64,000 bases of DNA from NCBI GenBank assembly GCA_934654775.1, contig CAKUGR010000011.1:32681-96680 (forward strand), in the 5' to 3' direction. This DNA is from an uncultured Collinsella sp. (GTDB lineage Bacteria > Actinomycetota > Coriobacteriia > Coriobacteriales > Coriobacteriaceae). Shown piece by piece: positions 53,610 to 61,893 of the stretch. Within the stretch, counting starts at the first letter, position 1, and each line of letters opens with the position of its first letter. The translations under genes were made by a program, and so were the position numbers. A model generated the notes under the pieces. That model searched no databases. It was not told the origin of the DNA and saw only the letters and a program-made list of their open reading frames with translations.

Positions 53610-54038
53610 CTAGTCCTCGACCTCGACAAGCTCGATGTCAAAGTTGAGATCCTTGCCGGCGAGCTCGTGGTTGGCGTCGAGCGTCACGGCCTCGGGCGTC
53701 ACGTCGATGACCACGGCGGGGACGGGCATGCCGCTCGGCGTGGACAGGAAGAGCTTCATGCCCTTCTCGATCTGCTCGATATTGGGAACCTGCTCGGCCG
53801 GGAAGGTCAGAACCATCTCGGGGTTGTGCTCGCCGTAGGCATCGGCAGCCGGGATGTGCACGGTCTTCTTCTCGCCCACCTGCATGTCGACAACAGCGGC
53901 GTCAAAGCCCTTGATCATCTGGCCGGCGCCACAGGTGAACTCCAGCGGCTCGCCGCGATCGTAGGAGCTATCGAACTGCGTGCCGTCATCGAGCGTGCCG
54001 CGATAATGGGTCTTGACCTTCTTGCCCTGGTTGGACAT
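53610..54038 (-). CDS. FKBP-type peptidyl-prolyl isomerase, SlyD-like
   Basis: 142 residues. FKBP core VKTHYRGTLDDGTQFDSSYDRGEPLEFTCG, GFDAAVVDMQVGEKKTVHIP, an insert-in-flap domain (AYGEHNPEMVLTFPAEQVP) and the closing DANHELAGKDLNFDIELVEV, the SlyD arrangement. The His-rich nickel tail of proteobacterial SlyD is absent. ATG at 54038 after GGAGG. Operon with the UreE-like gene. Confidence 0.92.
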   Translation of the reverse strand: MSNQGKKVKTHYRGTLDDGTQFDSSYDRGEPLEFTCGAGQMIKGFDAAVVDMQVGEKKTVHIPAADAYGEHNPEMVLTFPAEQVPNIEQIEKGMKLFLSTPSGMPVPAVVIDVTPEAVTLDANHELAGKDLNFDIELVEVED

Positions 54039-54158
54039 GGAAACCTCCGTGATAGGGGCGGCGTACAATACGAGCCGCCGTGAACATATGGCGCTAACTA
54101 TACCCTAGTCATACAATTCAAAGACAGTTTGCAAAGAAACGCTGCAACCGGAGGAACC

Positions 54159-55172
54159 ATGGCATATCCCGTATTTGACCTACACTGCGACACCGCCGAC
54201 CGCATCGGCTGGGCCACGCTCGATCTCGATCTGCGCTTTACCGCCGGCACCGACGGTTATTTCCCCGGCGACGAAACGCATCCGCAAGATTTCGACCTCA
54301 TCGAGGGCAACGCCTGCGCCATCTCGCTCGCAAAGATCGGCAACACGCCGTGGGCACAGTGCTTTGCCACGTTTGTCCCCGACGAGATTCCCACCGCCCA
54401 CGCCGCGCGCTTCCAAGCGCAGATCATGGCGCACATGAGCGGCCAGGCAATGCTCAACCACGACCGCATGGTCAATGTACGCAGCGCCGCAGACATTCGC
54501 CCCGCGCTCAAAGACGGCAAGGTCGCTTGCATCCACACCATCGAAAACGCCACGTTCTTTGCCGAGGACCCCGCGCTGATCGAGGTGCTCAAGAGCTTGG
54601 GCGTGCTTATGTCGTCACTCAGCTGGAACGCGCAGGGACCGCTCGCGAGCGGCCACGACACCCACGCCGGTCTCACCGCCGCCGGCATCGAGGCGCTTAC
54701 GCAGATGGAGCACGCCGGCATGGTGCTCGATGTCTCCCACCTCAACGATGAGTGCTTTGACGAGGTTGTCGCCCACGCCACGCGCCCCTTCGTCGCCAGC
54801 CACTCCAACTCCCGTACTGTCTGCGGCGTCAAGCGCAACCTCACCGACGACCAGTTCCGCACCATTCGCGACATGGGCGGCATCGTCGGCCTCAACTACT
54901 GCAGCGAGTTCCTTTCCAACGACGCAACCGACAAAACCGCCGCAGACGTCACCTTCGACCAGTTGGCAGCACATATCGAACACTGGCTCGACCTGGGTGG
55001 CGAGGACGTCATCGCGCTCGGCGGCGACTGGGACGGCGCCAAGGTGCCCGCCTTCCTCTCCGATGCCAGCAAGATGCCCGAATTCCAGAACATGCTCTCC
55101 AAGCACTTTGGCAAGACTGTGATGCAGAAGCTCTGCAGCGACAACGCGCTTACCTTCTTTGAGCGTTATTAA
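54159..55172 (+). CDS. Membrane dipeptidase, peptidase M19 family
   Basis: 337 residues, zinc dipeptidase on a TIM barrel. Metal ligands: FDLHCDTADRIGW (HxD), IHTIENATFF (Glu), LDVSHLNDECF (His), VASHSNSRTVC (His) and ALGGDWDGAK (Asp). It cuts dipeptides, D-amino acid-containing ones included. No signal peptide, so cytosolic. ATG at 54159 after CGGAGGAA. Confidence 0.92.
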   Translation: MAYPVFDLHCDTADRIGWATLDLDLRFTAGTDGYFPGDETHPQDFDLIEGNACAISLAKIGNTPWAQCFATFVPDEIPTAHAARFQAQIMAHMSGQAMLNHDRMVNVRSAADIRPALKDGKVACIHTIENATFFAEDPALIEVLKSLGVLMSSLSWNAQGPLASGHDTHAGLTAAGIEALTQMEHAGMVLDVSHLNDECFDEVVAHATRPFVASHSNSRTVCGVKRNLTDDQFRTIRDMGGIVGLNYCSEFLSNDATDKTAADVTFDQLAAHIEHWLDLGGEDVIALGGDWDGAKVPAFLSDASKMPEFQNMLSKHFGKTVMQKLCSDNALTFFERY

Positions 55173-55246
55173 TTTCACATCCCTTGAGCGGGCCGGCATG
55201 TCGAACGGTTGGCATACCGGCCCGCCTCCAATCTGAAGGACCGCTT

Positions 55247-56023
55247 TTGACGCAGCAATTTACGATTTCTGTATCCCGACCGGATGGGACGTCCTTGCCC
55301 GTCATCGTTACAAAAAAGCGCGTCAAGAACTTCAACCTACGCGTCACATCGAGCGGCGAGGTCCACGCCAGTGCACCGCTCGGCGCCAGTCGCGAGCGCA
55401 TCGAAGCGTTTGTGAAGCGCAACAGCGCCTGGATTATCAGCCGACTTGCCCAGCGCGAGCAACGTCAGGCGACAGCGCAAGAGCCGCTCAGTCCCTCGTC
55501 CATCATTGCACTTTGGGGCAAGCCCATCACGGTACAGGACGCACTCGATCACAACTTTGCATCGCCCGCACCGCGACCCAAGCAGGCCACCTTCGCAAGT
55601 TTTATGGGTACCGACGAATCGGACGAAAGCCCACAGGCTAAGCGGCGCGCAATCCTCGACGGCCTAACGTCCGACGAGCTCCAAGCCCACATCGACCAGC
55701 TCTATGCGTCCGAGGTCGCATCAGCGCTGCGCGATATGGTGCACGCATATGAAATCGCAATGGGTGTCGCCGTTTCCCGCATTTCCGTACGCAGCATGAA
55801 AACGCGTTGGGGCTCATGCACGCCCAAATCCGGCGCCATTCGCATCGCGCGCGAGCTCGCCGCCTACCCCGTCGAATGCCTCGACATGGTTGTCGCCCAT
55901 GAGCTCGTCCACTTGCTCGAGCCAAGCCACAACCAGCGGTTTCACGCCCTGCTCGACACGTACTGCCCTAACAATAGAGCTCTGTCGCAGCGGCTCAAGC
56001 AGCCACCCCTCAACAAGCTCTAG
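55247..56023 (+). CDS. YgjP-like zinc metallopeptidase
   Basis: 258 residues from a TTG at 55247 (GAAGGA six bases before). N-terminal part VIVTKKRVKNFNLRVTSSGEVHASAPLGASRERIEAFV, the C-terminal core with MKTRWGSCTPKSGAIRIARELAAYP and the HExxH-type site VVAHELVHLLEPSHNQRFH (two His plus third His). Matches the YgjP/WLM-type M48-like family often encoded near restriction or repair genes; substrate unknown. Confidence 0.88.
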   Translation: MTQQFTISVSRPDGTSLPVIVTKKRVKNFNLRVTSSGEVHASAPLGASRERIEAFVKRNSAWIISRLAQREQRQATAQEPLSPSSIIALWGKPITVQDALDHNFASPAPRPKQATFASFMGTDESDESPQAKRRAILDGLTSDELQAHIDQLYASEVASALRDMVHAYEIAMGVAVSRISVRSMKTRWGSCTPKSGAIRIARELAAYPVECLDMVVAHELVHLLEPSHNQRFHALLDTYCPNNRALSQRLKQPPLNKL

Positions 56024-56029
56024 CGTCGA

Positions 56030-56515
56030 CTAGCGCACGCGCTCGATCTCGACACCGCAGCTTGCCAGGGGCAGGCCAACAGGAGCCCACGGCTTATCGA
56101 GCTTTATGCGCACACCAAGCAGCGAGGGATAACGGCGCAGCAGCATCTGGGCCGTCCCCTCGGCTGCCGCCTCGATGAGCTTAAACGTATGCTCGCGCAG
56201 ATAGCCATCGACATCGTGGCACACCGAGCCGTAGTCAATCGAGGCATCCAGGTTATCGTGCTCCCCCGCCGCGCGCAGGTCGGCATAGAGCACCAGAGAA
56301 ACGATGAACTTCTGACCCAGCGCGTTCTCCTCGGGATACACGCCATGGTTGGCAAAAACCTCAAGGCCGTCAATGACAATGCGATCGGCATGGCGCAGAT
56401 CGTCATAGCTCACGTGAGGCACCGCCGTTGCGGTGGATATTTCGCCCCTTCCACGGCGGGCGAGCTCGGCGCCTTCAGTCTTGGTTGCATTCTCGGGCAG
56501 CTTCTTGTTGCTCAT
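56030..56515 (-). CDS. folB: Dihydroneopterin aldolase
   Basis: Folate synthesis: dihydroneopterin to 6-hydroxymethyldihydropterin. 161 residues; the first ~40 are an extra, likely disordered extension, then ADRIVIDGLEVFANHGVYPEEN with the catalytic Tyr region, FKLIEAAAEGTAQMLLRRYP with the conserved Glu, and RIKLDKPWAPVGLPLASCGVEIER with the catalytic Lys. Two genes away from folE, so a partial folate cluster. Confidence 0.92.
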   Translation of the reverse strand: MSNKKLPENATKTEGAELARRGRGEISTATAVPHVSYDDLRHADRIVIDGLEVFANHGVYPEENALGQKFIVSLVLYADLRAAGEHDNLDASIDYGSVCHDVDGYLREHTFKLIEAAAEGTAQMLLRRYPSLLGVRIKLDKPWAPVGLPLASCGVEIERVR

Positions 56516-56558
56516 CGCGATCGTCTCCTTCGTTTAGAACCCCGACCGCGCAAATCAA

Positions 56559-57140
56559 CTACACGCGAATCGACAGGTTCTTTTTATCATCGCTCCAGTT
56601 GCAAGCGTTGCGCGCGGGGCATGCAAAGCAGGCACGCGACGCTTTGTCGGCTGCATAGAGCAGACGCTCAAGCGGTTGGCTGTTCACGCGCAGCTTTCGA
56701 TGGCCCAGAATGGCCGTCTTAATGGCTGCGGCATCGGCCGGCTCAAACGCCACGTCATCGGGCATGCCGCCGAGAATCGCATCAGCGACGCGTTCGCTTG
56801 CAACATCATGGGATATACCCGATTCATACTGTTCATCTTTGCCGATATCGTGAAGAAGTGCCGTGGCGTAGATGACCTCGCGGTCAAATTCGAGCTGCTC
56901 CTCGAGATTCTTGATCCACATAATGCGAGCGACATCGAGCAGATGGTCAATACCGTGGCGGCAGAAGATGCGCCCCGATTCCAACTGTACGATGTTGCCC
57001 AGGTGCCGCCGGAACAGCCCGTTGGCACAAATGTAATCAATGCGAGGCATGGCACCAAAGGGGGCCATGCCCGAAGCCATAAAGCCGCGACGCGACGTCC
57101 CCTCATCGGTCTTCGATGTAAAGTCGTTGACGACTCTCAT
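56559..57140 (-). CDS. HD-domain phosphohydrolase
   Basis: 193 residues. Metal ligands HGIDHLLDVARI and ATALLHDIGKDEQYE (HD), and a later KTAILGHRKL; a C-terminal RACFACPARNACNW gives CxxC...C that may hold a metal or cluster, which is unusual for plain HD proteins. It begins right before the folE stop (3 bases between genes) on the same strand and so is in the folate-gene operon; it may act on a pterin or nucleotide phosphate, which is an inference. Confidence 0.83.
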   Translation of the reverse strand: MRVVNDFTSKTDEGTSRRGFMASGMAPFGAMPRIDYICANGLFRRHLGNIVQLESGRIFCRHGIDHLLDVARIMWIKNLEEQLEFDREVIYATALLHDIGKDEQYESGISHDVASERVADAILGGMPDDVAFEPADAAAIKTAILGHRKLRVNSQPLERLLYAADKASRACFACPARNACNWSDDKKNLSIRV

Positions 57141-57142
57141 GG

Positions 57143-57700
57143 TTAGCGGCCCAGCATCCTAAAGAAACGCTCCTCGAGCGCGGGATCGGTCTCAAAGACG
57201 CCGCGGCGAGCGAGCGTCACGGTCTTGGTGCCGGGCTTTTGCACGCCGCGCATGGTCATGCACATATGCTCGGCCTCCATGAGCACAATCGCCCCCTGGG
57301 GGGCAAGATAGTCCATAAGGGCATCGGCAACCTGCGCACACAGCTGCTCCTGCAGCTGCAGACGGCGGGCATAGACCTCCACCGTGCGGGCAAGCTTGGA
57401 AAGCCCGGCCACCCGACCGTTAGGGATATAACCAATGGCGGCTTTGCCATAAAACGGCAGCAGATGGTGCTCGCACAGCGAATAGAACGTGATGTCGCGC
57501 TCAATAACCAAATCGTTCGAGGCGACGGCAAAGGTTTTGGACAGGTGCTCCTCGGCACTTTGATCCATACCGCCGGCAATCTCACCGTACATACGGGCAA
57601 CGCGCGCCGGGGTCTCCAGCAGGCCCTCACGAGTTGGGTCCTCGCCTATACCCTCAAGCAACAGCTTGATGGCGGCCTCGACTTTTTCCTGATCGACCAT
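57143..57700 (-). CDS. folE: GTP cyclohydrolase I
   Basis: First step of tetrahydrofolate synthesis. 185 residues. [18 protein letters not shown], zinc Cys and His in [20 protein letters not shown], the [19 protein letters not shown] helix and [21 protein letters not shown]. Operon order is folE, HD protein, folB. Confidence 0.97.
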   Translation of the reverse strand: MVDQEKVEAAIKLLLEGIGEDPTREGLLETPARVARMYGEIAGGMDQSAEEHLSKTFAVASNDLVIERDITFYSLCEHHLLPFYGKAAIGYIPNGRVAGLSKLARTVEVYARRLQLQEQLCAQVADALMDYLAPQGAIVLMEAEHMCMTMRGVQKPGTKTVTLARRGVFETDPALEERFFRMLGR

Positions 57701-57766
57701 CTGGGCCTCACTTTTCCGATTTCACGTTCGCGCTATGGTACCACGCCCTCCGGCATCGACCACAAG

Positions 57767-58348
57767 CTACATAGTATGGGTCGAATAGACCGGATCGTCC
57801 CGCCAAAGTTCAACCGCATCACAAAGCGCAACACCCTCGCGCTCAGCACGGGCGCGCGTAGCGTTCATATCGATCACGCGCTGGTTGCTCGAGCCCCTAA
57901 AGCGCAGCGTGATATCGTACAGATCCTGAATAAACGGGCCATCCACCAACATATCGAGACAGGCAAGAATACGGTCCGTCACCTCAGTATGATGACGACC
58001 ACCCGGCATAAGTTCCTCGAGCACATCACCAGTAAAACACCAAATGGTCTTCCCCGACCCCGTAGGATAAGCAGCGCGAACACGCTCGATAAAGTCAACA
58101 AGTCCGGCCTGATTCTCGGGCTCCATAGGCTCGCCACCCAGAATCGTCAGGCCATCAATAAAGGGATGGTCGAGACTCTCAATAATTTTGTCCTCGACGG
58201 CACGATCGAACGACTCACCCGCAGCAAAGTCCCACGCAACAGAGTTAAAGCAATTCTTGCACCCACGACGGCATCCACTCACAAACAGAGAAGTACGAAC
58301 GCCTTCCCCATCAGCAATGTCGAAATACTTAATGTTCGCGTAGTTCAT
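57767..58348 (-). CDS. nrdG: Anaerobic ribonucleotide reductase activating protein
   Basis: Radical SAM enzyme that makes the glycyl radical on NrdD. 193 residues. FIDIADGEGVRTSLFVSGC reads here as YFDIADGEGVRTSLFVSGC; cluster motif CRRGCKNC (CX3CX2C), GGEPMEP for SAM, and LVDGPFIQDLYD. The ATG at 58348 is preceded by GGGAGAGTTACCT, which belongs to one of the direct repeats flanking a 98-bp hairpin insertion. Confidence 0.95.
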   Translation of the reverse strand: MNYANIKYFDIADGEGVRTSLFVSGCRRGCKNCFNSVAWDFAAGESFDRAVEDKIIESLDHPFIDGLTILGGEPMEPENQAGLVDFIERVRAAYPTGSGKTIWCFTGDVLEELMPGGRHHTEVTDRILACLDMLVDGPFIQDLYDITLRFRGSSNQRVIDMNATRARAEREGVALCDAVELWRDDPVYSTHTM

Positions 58349-58349
58349 A

Positions 58350-58463
58350 GGTAACTCTCCCGGGAGGCCGGGACATATCATCCCGTCCTCAAACATTCTC
58401 GGCCTGCGGCCTGCGAAACTGCGGGCGGGACGATATGTCCCGGCCTCATGCAAAGGGTAACTC
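58350..58463. repeat. Hairpin element flanked by 8-bp direct repeats, inserted before nrdG
   Basis: GGTAACTC occurs at 58350-58357 and 58456-58463. Between them is a long hairpin: GAGGCCGGGACATATC from 58364 pairs with GATATGTCCCGGCCTC ending at 58447, and the stem goes on through CCCGTCC/GGGCGGG. The shape is that of a MITE with target-site duplication. Confidence 0.7.
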
Positions 58464-58581
58464 AATGAACGAAGCGAACATCGAGTATAGGGTTCGAGGT
58501 CCAATAAAAACTTTGTTGCAGCTCAACCGTTGTTGCAAGCCAGTCGTAGTCGCAGCTCAAACAATTTCCGCTAAGAACTTC

Positions 58582-58808
58582 GAGGAGTGAGCAGACCGCG
58601 TGCTGCATCTCAGCCACGTTGACCTGGCTGAACCGAGAGGGCCGCTTGGGCTTTTGCTCGATATGAGTTCCGCACGCAAAGAAGGCCACTTAATGTGGCC
58701 TTCGTCTTGCGCAGGACTGTCCGAAATAGCGAGCAAATGCCCAAGCGGCCCTCTCGGTTCAGCCCCGGAGCGGTATTAGAGATGCAGCACGCGGTCGCGG
58801 ATCTCCTC
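58582..58808. repeat. Imperfect inverted repeat that includes the 3' end of nrdD
   Basis: 58582-58650 and 58730-58808 are inverted near-copies sharing GACCGCGTGCTGCATCTC (with small changes) and CTGAACCGAGAGGGCCGCTT. The right arm contains the last codons and stop of nrdD, so the left arm looks like an inverted duplicate of that end. Confidence 0.75.
58681..58703 (-). terminator. Terminator downstream of nrdD
   Basis: GAAGGCCAC / GTGGCCTTC around TTAAT at the centre of the inverted repeat; TTCTTTGC follows on the minus strand. Moderate T-run. Confidence 0.65.
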
Positions 58809-60998
58809 GGTTCGACCCTGGTTCCAGAACTGGGTACCGATGTAGCCGCACGTACGACGAGCGACGTTCATCTTCTCCTGGTCACGATTGCCGCAGTTGG
58901 GGCACTCCCACACCAGCTTGCCGTCATCCTCGACAATCTTGATCTCGCCATCGTAGCCGCACACCTGGCAGTAGTCGCTCTTGGTGTTGAGCTCGGCGTA
59001 CATGATGTTGTCGTAGATGTACTGCATCACGCGAATGACAGCCTTGAGGTTGTCCTGCATGTTGGGAACCTCGACGTAAGAGATGGCGCCGCCCGGCGAA
59101 AGCTGCTGGAACATGCCCTCGAACTTGAGCTTGTCGAATGCGTCGATCTCCTCGGACACGTGGACGTGGTAACTGTTGGTGATGTAGCCCTTGTCCGTCA
59201 CGCCCGGGATAATGCCAAAACGACGCTGCAGGCACTTGGCGAACTTGTAGGTCGTCGACTCAAGCGGGGTACCGTACAGCGAGAAGTCAATATCGCTTTC
59301 GGCCTTCCACTCGGCGCACTTGTCGTTCATGCGCTGCATGACGGCCATGGCAAAGGGCGTGCCCTCCTTCTCGGTGTGGCTGTGGCCCGTCATGTACTTG
59401 ACGCACTCATACAGGCCGGCATATCCCAGGCTGATGGTGGAATAGCCGCCCACGAGCAGCTTGTCGATCGTCTCGCCCTTCTTCAGGCGAGCGAGGGCAC
59501 CGTACTGCCACAAAATCGGTGCGGCGTCAGAGAGCGTACCCATCAGGCGCTCATGACGGCACAGCAGGGCACGATGGCACAGTTCGAGGCGCTCGTCGAA
59601 GATCTTCCAGAACTTGTCCATGTCCTGATGCGAGCTCAGCGCGACATCGGGCAGGTTGATGGTCACAACGCCCTGGTTAAAGCGACCGTAGTACTTGGGC
59701 TTGTTCGGGTCATAGTTCAGCGCGTTGGCCACATTGTTAAATCCGTTACCGGAGCGGTCGGGCGTCAAGAAGCTGCGGCAACCCATGCAGGTGTAGCAAT
59801 CGCCGTTGCCGGCGGTCTCGCCCTTAGACAGCTTGAGCTCGCGCATCTTCTTCTCGGAGATGTAGTCGGGCACCATGCGCTTGGCGGTGCACTTGGCAGC
59901 CAGCTGGGTCAGGTAGAAGTACGGGGAATTCTCGTGAACGTTATCGTCCTCGAGTACATAGATAAGCTTGGGGAATGCCGGGGTAATCCACACACCGGCT
60001 TCGTTCTTAACGCCCTCATAGCGCTGACGAAGCGTCTCCTCCACGATCATGGCAAGGTCGTGCTTCTCCTGCGCTGAGCGAGCCTCGTTGAGATACATAA
60101 AGACCGTCACAAACGGCGCCTGGCCGTTTGTGGTCATAAGGGTCACGACCTGATACTGAATCGTCTGGACGCCGCGACGGATCTCGTCACGCAGACGGTC
60201 CTCAACGACCTCGCGCACCTTCTCGGCAGACGCCGAAACACCGAGTTCCTCAAGCTCGCGAGCGACCTCGCCGCGAATCTTTTGACGGCTCACCTCAACG
60301 AACGGGGCGAGATGGGTCAGCGAAATAGACTGGCCGCCGTACTGGGAGGAAGCAACCTGGGCGATAATCTGCGTCGCGATATTGCAGGCGGTCGAAAAGC
60401 TGTGCGGCTTCTCGATCAGCGTGCCCGAGATAACGGTGCCGTTCTGGAGCATGTCCTCCAGGTTCACCAGGTCGCAGTTATGCATGTGCTGGGCGAAATA
60501 GTCCGAATCGTGGAAGTGAATCAGACCCTCATTGTGGGCGTCCACAATCTCCTGGGGCAGTAGCACGCGCTGCGTCAGGTCCTTGGAGATCTCGCCGGCC
60601 ATGTAGTCGCGCTGAACGGAGTTGACGGTCGGGTTCTTGTTGGAGTTCTCCTGCTTGACCTCTTCGTTGTTGCACTCGATCAGCGACAAAATCTTGTCGT
60701 CGGTCGTGTTCTTCTGGCGCTTCAGGCTCTGAACATAGCGATAGATGATGTAGTGGCGAGCAACCTCGTAGCAGTCGAGACGCATGATCTCGTCCTCGAC
60801 CAAATCCTGGATCTCCTCGACCGAAACGGTGTGGCCCGCGTTCTCGCATGCCTCGGCGACATTTTGTGCCGCGTAAACCACCTGGCGGTCGGTTAGACGA
60901 GAGCTCTCCTCGACCTCCAAGTTGGCGGCGCGGATGGCATTGACGATCTTATCGATGTCAAAGACAACCTCGGTGCCGCTGCGCTTGATGATCTTCAT
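58776..60998 (-). CDS. nrdD: Anaerobic ribonucleoside-triphosphate reductase, class III
   Basis: Makes dNTPs without oxygen. 740 residues. ATP-cone at the N-terminus (MKIIKRSGTEVVFDIDKI), the ten-stranded barrel with active-site Cys (TCMGCRSFLTPD among others), a zinc ribbon CQVCGYDG ... CPNCGNRDQ and the glycyl radical loop RRTCGYIGTQFWNQGR near the C-terminus. ATG at 60998 after AAGAGG; the Met ten codons upstream lacks a site. NrdR boxes overlap its promoter. nrdG follows after an enlarged 427-base gap. Confidence 0.97.
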   Translation of the reverse strand: MKIIKRSGTEVVFDIDKIVNAIRAANLEVEESSRLTDRQVVYAAQNVAEACENAGHTVSVEEIQDLVEDEIMRLDCYEVARHYIIYRYVQSLKRQKNTTDDKILSLIECNNEEVKQENSNKNPTVNSVQRDYMAGEISKDLTQRVLLPQEIVDAHNEGLIHFHDSDYFAQHMHNCDLVNLEDMLQNGTVISGTLIEKPHSFSTACNIATQIIAQVASSQYGGQSISLTHLAPFVEVSRQKIRGEVARELEELGVSASAEKVREVVEDRLRDEIRRGVQTIQYQVVTLMTTNGQAPFVTVFMYLNEARSAQEKHDLAMIVEETLRQRYEGVKNEAGVWITPAFPKLIYVLEDDNVHENSPYFYLTQLAAKCTAKRMVPDYISEKKMRELKLSKGETAGNGDCYTCMGCRSFLTPDRSGNGFNNVANALNYDPNKPKYYGRFNQGVVTINLPDVALSSHQDMDKFWKIFDERLELCHRALLCRHERLMGTLSDAAPILWQYGALARLKKGETIDKLLVGGYSTISLGYAGLYECVKYMTGHSHTEKEGTPFAMAVMQRMNDKCAEWKAESDIDFSLYGTPLESTTYKFAKCLQRRFGIIPGVTDKGYITNSYHVHVSEEIDAFDKLKFEGMFQQLSPGGAISYVEVPNMQDNLKAVIRVMQYIYDNIMYAELNTKSDYCQVCGYDGEIKIVEDDGKLVWECPNCGNRDQEKMNVARRTCGYIGTQFWNQGRTEEIRDRVLHL

Positions 60999-61220
60999 CC
61001 TCTTGCCTCTTTCGCGTCGTAGTCTCATTGCGCTTCAGAGCCAAACGATGCCCGGCAGGGCCTGTCCCTGTCTTGCGGCGCCGTCGCGCAATCTGTGTTC
61101 TCGATAAACCATAAGCCTCCATGCGGACATTCCCAGGAGCCGATCAAGCGGCTCAAGGACACGTTCAAAAGAGGCAGTTAAGGTCTTCGTTCTCTGTCCG
61201 CCATCTATCATACGACAAAG

Positions 61221-61271
61221 ACGCATCTATATCCTGTATTCTTTTTTTAGGTCAAACACAACATATAGTGT
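61221..61271 (-). promoter_or_regulatory. nrdD promoter with NrdR boxes
   Basis: ACACAACATATAGTGT at 61256-61271 closely matches the NrdR box; a weaker one (GCATCTATATCCTGTA) lies near 61223-61238, about three helical turns away. On the minus strand -35 TTGACC (61250-61255) and -10 ATATAG/TATAGA near 61227-61232. Expected effect: repression when dATP is high. Confidence 0.75.
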
Positions 61272-61274
61272 TTT

Positions 61275-61560
61275 AGCAGGTCAAGGCAATTAGTCTATTT
61301 GCAGACGCATTAAAAACGAGGGGTCTTTGGCAAGTCGGTAAAACGTTACCAGCACGGCTACCTGCATGGCAGTTATAAAACCCCCTTAGTCAAGCCGCCG
61401 ACAAATCCTACCAAAACCAAGCCGCTCACGCCAAAAGAATCCAAAAGATTATGCTTGACCAACATGTTGCGGTCGAACCGATATCAAGTCCGGCACAAGC
61501 GATCCTTCAAACTCAAAAGTCATTCGGCCGACACAACCGAAGCATTATGGTTGAATTGCC
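61275..61560. other. Gap without a supported gene
   Basis: About 290 bases between the nrdD promoter and the tRNA terminator. A palindrome GGTAAAACGTTACC (61337-61350) looks like a LacI-type operator but no gene is placed to use it. No protein or RNA gene seen. Confidence 0.6.
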
Positions 61561-61572
61561 TAGAAAACAAAA

Positions 61573-61599
61573 CAGCCTAGAGGCAAAACCTCTAGGCTG
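61573..61599 (-). terminator. Terminator of the tRNA-Gly/tRNA-Val transcript
   Basis: CAGCCTAGAGG / CCTCTAGGCTG stem, then TTTTGTTTTC on the minus strand. Confidence 0.93.
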
Positions 61600-61607
61600 C
61601 GAACATT

Positions 61608-61682
61608 TGGTGGGCGTTAGAAGATTTGAACTTCTGACCTCTTCCGTGTCAGGGAAGCGCTCTCCCCCTGAGCTAAACGCCC
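61608..61682 (-). tRNA. tRNA-Val (anticodon GAC)
   Basis: 75 bases with encoded CCA. Acceptor GGGCGTT pairs with AACGCCC; D-loop TTAGCTCAGGGGGAGAGC; anticodon loop CTGACAC; T-arm with GTTCAAATC. Second in a tRNA-Gly/tRNA-Val transcript. Confidence 0.95.
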
Positions 61683-61685
61683 AAA

Positions 61686-61761
61686 TGGAGCGGACAACGG
61701 GGCTCGAACCCGCGACCCCAACCTTGGCAAGGTTGTGCTCTACCAACTGAGCCATGTCCGC
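61686..61761 (-). tRNA. tRNA-Gly (anticodon GCC)
   Basis: 76 bases with encoded CCA. Acceptor GCGGACA pairs with TGTCCGC; D-arm GGCTCAGTTGGTAGAGC; anticodon loop with TTGCCAA; T-arm GGGTTCGAACCC. Three bases upstream of tRNA-Val on the same strand. Confidence 0.96.
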
Positions 61762-61893
61762 TTACGGGGATTAATCTTACGCGATACCCGTATCCTATGC
61801 AAGAACTTTTTTGAAAAGTTTTGCGATACCCTCGCGAAGGCATCAGCCGTCACGAAAGGCGCGGACAAACGCAGACTCGCGACGAGATGCCCC

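Noticed and set aside
58462..58689. 75-codon frame on the minus strand in the nrdD-nrdG gap
   Set aside because: It lies across the inverted duplicate of the nrdD end and has no RBS I trust; related wording on the other strand comes from the same repeat. Could still be a real small gene, but unsupported.
61337..61350. Palindrome GGTAAAACGTTACC, like a LacI-family operator
   Set aside because: No promoter or gene is positioned to be controlled by it.
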